Shown one piece after another: positions 19,846 to 23,513 of a stretch of 23,513 bases of DNA (position 1 is the stretch's first letter; each line of letters opens with the position of its first letter). The translations under genes and the position numbers were made by a program. A model generated the notes under the pieces. The model ran no database searches. It was not told the origin of the DNA and saw only the letters and a list, made by a program, of their open reading frames with translations. Source of the stretch: a virus; the IMG/VR virus record IMGVR_UViG_3300039018_000081, positions 1-23,513 of that record; one strand, 5' to 3'.

Positions 19846-21807
19846 ATGCCATTACAAGCAACAAGTGGTGCGGCAACATACGATGCCTTTGGTGGTGGTG
19901 CGGCTGCTGTTCCTCAGTACATTGAGGATGTGTTCAGTACCTATTTAACAACTGGCGCAAGCGCAAATATTACTGTTGTAAATGGTATTGATTTGTCGGG
20001 TAAAGGTGGTTTGGTATGGCAAAAAACACGAACTTCTGCGGGTTTTAATACACTTTTTGATACTGTTCGTGGTGTTAACAAATATTTAGTTTCAAACGCT
20101 ACAAATGCAGAAGCGTCTGCTTCAAACATATTGCCAACATTCAATAATAATGGGTTTGTAATTGGTACAGATAACAACTTAACCACTTCTGGCGAAAATG
20201 GTGTCTCATGGACATTCCGAGAGCAACCAAAGTTCTTTGATGTTGTGACTTATACGGGTTCTGGTTCTGGAACGCAAACTATTGCACATAACCTTGGTTC
20301 CGTGCCGGGTTGCATTATTACTAAATTAGTTTCAGGTGGGGATACTAGCGGAGTTGGCGGGTGGGGCGTATATCACAGGTCAACTGGGGCAAGTCAGGTA
20401 TTGGAACTTAATTCAACCGCCGCCGTTGCAACGGATAATTGGTACACCACAGCACCAACGTCATCTAACTTTTACGTGTTTGGCAATGACCCGCATTCAA
20501 ATCGCTCTGGCGGCACATATGTAGCCTACCTATTCGCCCATGACGCAGGAGGCTTTGGCCTAACTGGTACAGACAATGTGATTTCGTGTGGGACATTTAC
20601 TACTGATGGTTCCGGCAATGCAACTGTAAATCTTGGGTACGAACCTCAATGGTTATTGATTAAATCATCTAGTAACGCTGATAACTGGAAAATTGGCGAC
20701 AATATGCGAGGCTGGACTACCAGTGAATTTAGAACGCTGTTGCCAAACTTGTCTAACGCAGAAGGCTCATCCAGTAACCCACTTATAACCAGCACGGGTT
20801 TTCAGATGGTTGGGGATAACGCTTCAAGGACATTCATCTACATAGCCATTCGTAGAGGCCCGATGAAAGTGCCTACTGTGGGGACTAGTGTGTTTAGTCC
20901 TGTGACACGAACTGGCACAGGGTCAGCAGCTACAGTAACTGGATATGGATTTCCTCCAGACTTTGTAATTTCTCAGGAGAGAAATAACTACGCTGGTCTA
21001 GGAGCAACGTGGTTTGACCGCTTGCGTGGAGCATCGCCTCGTTTATTTTCATGGGGAACAAACGCAGAACAAGCTAATACAAATTCCATTACTTCATACA
21101 ATATGGATGGAATTTCAGTTGGCACTGATTCTGGCGGCACAATCAATTCAAACACAAATCCATATGTATATTGGAATTTCAGACGTGCGCCATCGTTTTT
21201 TGATGAGGTTTGCTATACAGGGACGGGAAGCGTAACAAACTATAGTCATAACTTAAGTGCTGTGCCTGAGTTGATGATTATGAAGAAAAGAAGTGCAACG
21301 GGAAATTGGAATGTGTATTCCAAAACTCTTGGTGTAACTGGTAATGACGTACTTTTCTTTAATGATGACCCAGCAGGTTCGGATGGTGGCGTATTTTGGA
21401 ATAGCACTGTCCCAACATCATCAGTATTTACTCTTGGTACTGGCGCAAATATAAATGGTTCAGGCGTAACTTTTGTAGCCTACCTATTTGCAACCTGCGC
21501 TGGTGTTTCTAAAGTAGGAAGCTACACAGGAACAGCCACAACACTTCAAATTGATTGTGGCTTCACAGCAGGTGCTAGGTTTGTGCTTATAAAGCGCACT
21601 GACTCAACTGGTGATTGGTATGTGTGGGACTCAGCACGAGGAATCGTAAGTGGCAATGACCCTTACTTGCTTTTGAACGGCACAGCGGCTGAAGTGACAA
21701 GCACTGACTACGTTGACACATACAGCGCAGGGTTTGAGATTAGTTCAACTGCGCCAGCCGCTATCAATGCTTCAGGGGGAACATTCGTGTTCCTTGCGAT
21801 TGCCTAG
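19846..21807 (+). CDS. Large tail fibre/spike protein with DUF7483-like repeats
   Basis: 653 aa starting at MPLQATSGAATYDAF; the frame is open slightly upstream but that would overlap the previous gene by 47 bp. An internal repeat is visible: FREQPKFFDVVTYTGSGSG (from residue 124) with HNLGSVPGCIITK corresponds to FRRAPSFFDEVCYTGTGS (from residue 445) with HNLSAVPELMIMKK. Both are followed by WxVYxR/K, a FNDDP or ELNST turn, W(Y/N)(T/S)T(A/V)PTSS and GGTYVAYLFA or GVTFVAYLFA. This matches DUF7483-type proteins of aquatic phages, thought to be receptor-binding or particle-surface parts. The last residues FVFLAIA repeat the strand end again. Codons are AT-richer than in head genes. Confidence 0.8.
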   Translation: MPLQATSGAATYDAFGGGAAAVPQYIEDVFSTYLTTGASANITVVNGIDLSGKGGLVWQKTRTSAGFNTLFDTVRGVNKYLVSNATNAEASASNILPTFNNNGFVIGTDNNLTTSGENGVSWTFREQPKFFDVVTYTGSGSGTQTIAHNLGSVPGCIITKLVSGGDTSGVGGWGVYHRSTGASQVLELNSTAAVATDNWYTTAPTSSNFYVFGNDPHSNRSGGTYVAYLFAHDAGGFGLTGTDNVISCGTFTTDGSGNATVNLGYEPQWLLIKSSSNADNWKIGDNMRGWTTSEFRTLLPNLSNAEGSSSNPLITSTGFQMVGDNASRTFIYIAIRRGPMKVPTVGTSVFSPVTRTGTGSAATVTGYGFPPDFVISQERNNYAGLGATWFDRLRGASPRLFSWGTNAEQANTNSITSYNMDGISVGTDSGGTINSNTNPYVYWNFRRAPSFFDEVCYTGTGSVTNYSHNLSAVPELMIMKKRSATGNWNVYSKTLGVTGNDVLFFNDDPAGSDGGVFWNSTVPTSSVFTLGTGANINGSGVTFVAYLFATCAGVSKVGSYTGTATTLQIDCGFTAGARFVLIKRTDSTGDWYVWDSARGIVSGNDPYLLLNGTAAEVTSTDYVDTYSAGFEISSTAPAAINASGGTFVFLAIA

Positions 21808-21823
21808 ACTTAAAGGAAAAATC

Positions 21824-22330
21824 ATGCAAATACGAATCAGAGAATCAGGCGCAGTCATGTACGAGGCAGAGTTTCGTACACATACAAAAGCCAATGGTGG
21901 CCCATCATGGGAGACAACAACAACTGAAGTCTTAACGGCTTTGGGTGCTGATGTAGTCTTTGAAGGCCCACAAGCTACTGGCGGTACTGTTTACCAATAC
22001 TCTCAAGCCTCTGGTGTTGGGCAGATTGATGGTAAGTGGTACACAAAGTATGTGCTTGGCCCTGTCTTTACAGATACTACAGATGAGGGTGTGACTACTA
22101 CAGCCCTTGAGCATGAGACTGCATACAAGGCTACTAAGGATACCGAGCAAGCCAAGTCTGTGCGTCAAAGCCGTGATGATAAGCTGGCCGAATCTGACTG
22201 GCGCGTGATCAAGGCTGCTGAGACTGCAACCACATTGGATGCAGCCTGGGCAACTTATCGCCAAGCACTGCGAGATGTGACTGGCCAGTCTGGATTCCCT
22301 TGGACCATCACATGGCCAGACGCGCCTTAA
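21824..22330 (+). CDS. Tail fibre assembly chaperone-like protein
   Basis: 168 aa. The C-terminal block RQSRDDKLAESDWRVIKAAE, then AAWATYRQALRDVTGQSGFP and ITWPDAP, is the signature of phage tail assembly chaperones (Phage_tail_APC type), which fold or attach tail fibres. The N-terminal 90 residues (RIRESGAVMYEAEFRTHTKA and the VFEGPQATGG region) are variable, as usual when matched to a particular fibre. AAAGGA stands 7 nt before the ATG. It lies right after the fibre genes, its normal position. The gene's first half shares the AT-richer composition of the fibre genes, and its end returns to the GC-richer, TGGCCA-containing style. Confidence 0.86.
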   Translation: MQIRIRESGAVMYEAEFRTHTKANGGPSWETTTTEVLTALGADVVFEGPQATGGTVYQYSQASGVGQIDGKWYTKYVLGPVFTDTTDEGVTTTALEHETAYKATKDTEQAKSVRQSRDDKLAESDWRVIKAAETATTLDAAWATYRQALRDVTGQSGFPWTITWPDAP

Positions 22331-22336
22331 TGAATC

Positions 22337-22534
22337 ATGGATGCCGATGTTGACAAAAGGCTTGCCGTGCATGAAGCGATCTGCTTAGAGAGATACAACA
22401 ACATTGACAAGTCATTGCGCGATGGGGACAAGCGCATGACAAAGATTGAATATCTGATTTATATCGTGATTGCCGCGGTTTTATTCGGTCCAGGGGTGGC
22501 TGCCGAATTCGTCAAAAAGATTTTCGGGCTATGA
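22337..22534 (+). CDS. Holin-like small membrane protein, XhlA-like layout
   Basis: 65 aa. A polar N-terminal helix (VDKRLAVHEAICLERYNNID, residues 5-24), charged GDKRMTKIE, then one hydrophobic span (YLIYIVIAAVLFGPGVAAEF, residues 39-58) and a basic end KKIFGL. The order coiled segment then C-terminal span is that of haemolysin XhlA-type or class III-like holin accessories. It opens the putative lysis cluster. No Shine-Dalgarno site precedes the ATG, so coupling to the upstream gene (6-nt gap) is likely. The TGA overlaps the next ATG (ATGA). Holin function is an inference from layout and place. Confidence 0.62.
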   Translation: MDADVDKRLAVHEAICLERYNNIDKSLRDGDKRMTKIEYLIYIVIAAVLFGPGVAAEFVKKIFGL

Positions 22535-22623
22535 AAGACTGGGCCGTGGCACTCATTGCTGCGGCCTGTATCACGGCCACCATCATTTGGTGCTTTACTG
22601 TCATCATTTTGTTTTGGCCATGA
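22531..22623 (+). CDS. Tiny membrane protein, 30 aa
   Basis: MKDWAVALIAAACITATIIW continues to CFTVIILFWP: one continuous hydrophobic stretch after three polar residues. Both ends are fixed by overlaps, ATGA with the holin-like gene and ATGA with the following gene. Candidate second holin or antiholin; no homolog recognised. Confidence 0.58.
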   Translation: MKDWAVALIAAACITATIIWCFTVIILFWP

Positions 22624-22745
22624 TCTATGCTTTGGTCCTATTAGCAGCTGCTGCCGAATATCGATGCACCAGGTGGACATGGACTGGTGATGTCTACAAT
22701 CGGAGGGTTGTTTGCCTTGAATGGAAAAAGGTAGAAAAGAAATGA
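22620..22745 (+). CDS. Small secreted or anchored Cys/Trp protein, 41 aa
   Basis: MIYALVLLAAAAEYRCTRWT continues to WTGDVYNRRVVCLEWKKVEK. The first 12 residues are a short hydrophobic export or anchor segment. The remainder carries two Cys (C16, C32) that could form a disulfide around the WTWTGDVYNR turn, implying a periplasmic location. Start and stop both lie in ATGA overlaps. I recall similar short sequences in lysis regions of aquatic podoviruses, without a known function. Confidence 0.6.
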   Translation: MIYALVLLAAAAEYRCTRWTWTGDVYNRRVVCLEWKKVEKK

Positions 22746-23239
22746 TCGTGGACCCCATCACAGCGCTAGAAGGAATACAGAGCGCCATCAGCATGGTCAA
22801 GAAGGCAGCAAAGGTTGCCAATGACTTAGGCTCACTTGCGCCCATGATTGGCAAGATGTTTGATGCGCGGTCAGTGGCCACCAAAGTCCTGCTTGATGCT
22901 AAAAAAAGCAAAGGCTCAAACATGGGGGTGGCCCTCCAAATCGAGATGGTTTTGGAGCAAAGTCGAGTTTTCGAGGAAGAATTGAAGCTCCTGTTTATGC
23001 AGACTGGCAAGATTGATGTCTTCAATAAGATCAAAGCTCGGCAGGCCCAAATGGACTTGGATGATGCCAGAGAACTTAGGTCTTTAGAGAAGGCAGAGAA
23101 AGCGGCAAAAAAGAAAGAAGAAGAAATGCAAGAGCTGGCAATAATCATTGGCGGCTGTGCGTTTGTGTTGTTCTTGGTTGCAATTGGAATTTATGAGTTA
23201 ATGCAATTCTGTGAAACCACAAAAAGGTGTGGTAGATGA
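22742..23239 (+). CDS. Coiled-coil protein with C-terminal membrane anchor, 165 aa
   Basis: Not assigned to a named family. Residues 1-60 are Ala/Lys-rich helices (GIQSAISMVKKAAKVANDLG), residues 60-130 form a charged coiled coil (EQSRVFEEELKLLFMQ, ARQAQMDLDDARELRSLEKA, KKKEEEMQ), and residues 132-154 one membrane span (LAIIIGGCAFVLFLVAIGIY) followed by a short tail with two Cys. A tail-anchored coiled coil in a lysis cluster could be an inner-membrane or ejection-related protein; an i-spanin normally has its span at the N-terminus, so that identity is unlikely. I use the ATG overlapping the previous TGA; the ATG at 22721 would add seven residues. Confidence 0.72.
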   Translation: MIVDPITALEGIQSAISMVKKAAKVANDLGSLAPMIGKMFDARSVATKVLLDAKKSKGSNMGVALQIEMVLEQSRVFEEELKLLFMQTGKIDVFNKIKARQAQMDLDDARELRSLEKAEKAAKKKEEEMQELAIIIGGCAFVLFLVAIGIYELMQFCETTKRCGR

Positions 23240-23388
23240 ACGAGTACCAAAAGACTTTTGATCAATTGCTCAAATGGTGGATAAGAGGGGCAGTGGCAAT
23301 TTATGCTCTTGGGTTTCTTCAATTTTTACCTGACAGTTTGTCCAATAAGATCATGGACAAATTCTTGGCAATGATTGGTTTAGGGTAA
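23236..23388 (+). CDS. Small membrane-associated protein, 50 aa
   Basis: MNEYQKTFDQLLKWWIRGAV continues to AIYALGFLQFLPDSLSNKIM and DKFLAMIGLG. A basic-aromatic KWWIRG interface precedes one hydrophobic segment (AVAIYALGFLQFL), then an amphipathic helix. It starts in an ATGA overlap with the coiled-coil gene and ends in a TAATG overlap with the lipoprotein gene. Likely a lysis-cluster membrane protein (holin or anti-holin candidate). No homolog recognised. Confidence 0.6.
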   Translation: MNEYQKTFDQLLKWWIRGAVAIYALGFLQFLPDSLSNKIMDKFLAMIGLG

Positions 23389-23513
23389 TGAGATATTTAT
23401 TGCTTCTGTTACTGCTGACTGGCTGCGAAGAAAAATATCGCTACAAGTGCCAGAATCCTGACAATTTTCACGCAACTGAGTGCCAAAAGCCTAGATGTCT
23501 ATTCACTCAGACT
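23388..23513 (+). CDS. Small lipoprotein, possible outer-membrane spanin; cut by window end
   Basis: MRYLLLLLLLTGCEEKYRYK begins the protein: one Arg, a run of seven Leu, and the lipobox LLTGC with acylated C13. The +2 residue is Glu, not Asp, so sorting to the outer membrane is expected. Further Cys at 21, 32 and 37 lie in a Lys/Pro-containing stretch (CQNPDNFHATECQKPRC). Short lipoproteins at the end of phage lysis clusters are often o-spanins, which link to an inner-membrane i-spanin; no clear i-spanin is seen here. The frame is still open at the right edge. Confidence 0.75.
   Translation, partial: MRYLLLLLLLTGCEEKYRYKCQNPDNFHATECQKPRCLFTQT

Noticed and set aside
22459-23148. 229-codon minus-strand open frame opposite the lysis-region genes
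   Set aside because: It is antisense to several well-coupled plus-strand genes, has no ribosome site, and its Ser/Leu-rich composition is typical of a shadow frame.
1-23513. tRNA genes, integrase, transposase or toxin-antitoxin pair
   Set aside because: I looked for cloverleaf-like stretches, recombinase motifs and typical small toxin/antitoxin pairs and saw none that I could support; the HTH gene alone is not evidence for lysogeny.

Overview
This window is part of a double-stranded DNA tailed-phage genome. It carries hallmark genes for terminase small and large subunits, portal, scaffold, major capsid, adaptor and tail fibre. The capsid resembles the DUF5309 / phage SU10 family, the small terminase is Sf6-like, and no tape-measure, tail-tube or sheath gene is visible, so a short-tailed (podovirus-like) virion is most likely. 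Shine-Dalgarno sites, DnaA boxes of the TTATCCACA type and a small lipoprotein in the putative lysis cluster point to a Gram-negative bacterial host. A freshwater or marine proteobacterium is a guess from general resemblance only. I see no integrase, tRNA, IS element or CRISPR array. Both ends of the window cut through the genome: a minus-strand gene runs off the left end and a lipoprotein gene off the right.

Left region (1-1386): three short minus-strand genes are coupled by ATGA overlaps, and a Cro-like HTH gene diverges from them across a small switch-like intergenic region. A minus-strand DUF2815-type ssDNA-binding protein gene converges on the HTH gene with a 21-bp 3' overlap.

Replication/recombination region (1387-6770, plus strand): an SNF2-type helicase, a DUF2800 nuclease with probable Fe-S cysteines, a prim-pol/PriCT/RepA-like helicase fusion, a small Cys-containing protein and a VRR-NUC nuclease. 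Between the primase-helicase and the next gene lies a dense array of CTAATGCGGA repeats, hairpins and DnaA boxes. A second DnaA-box cluster lies in the 326-bp gap after the small terminase gene. G/C strand bias changes sign between roughly 6 and 8 kb, which fits an origin in this interval.

Packaging and virion region (6763-22330): small terminase, five tiny overlapping accessory genes, large terminase, a DUF6496-like basic protein, a seven-cysteine acidic protein resembling HiPIP proteins, a glycosyltransferase, a methyltransferase, portal, a helical protein, scaffold, major capsid, a terminator/attenuator, a small conserved protein, a second glycosyltransferase, adaptor, a Gp80-like structural protein, a protein built from exact 20-residue and 10-residue repeats, two tail-fibre proteins and a tail-fibre assembly chaperone. 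The tail-fibre stretch (about 19.4-22.2 kb) differs in composition from the rest and looks horizontally exchanged.

Putative lysis region (22337-23513): six short genes chained by stop/start overlaps or very short gaps, five of them with clear hydrophobic segments. They include a holin-like protein and a lipoprotein that may be an outer-membrane spanin. No endolysin is visible; it may lie beyond the right edge.
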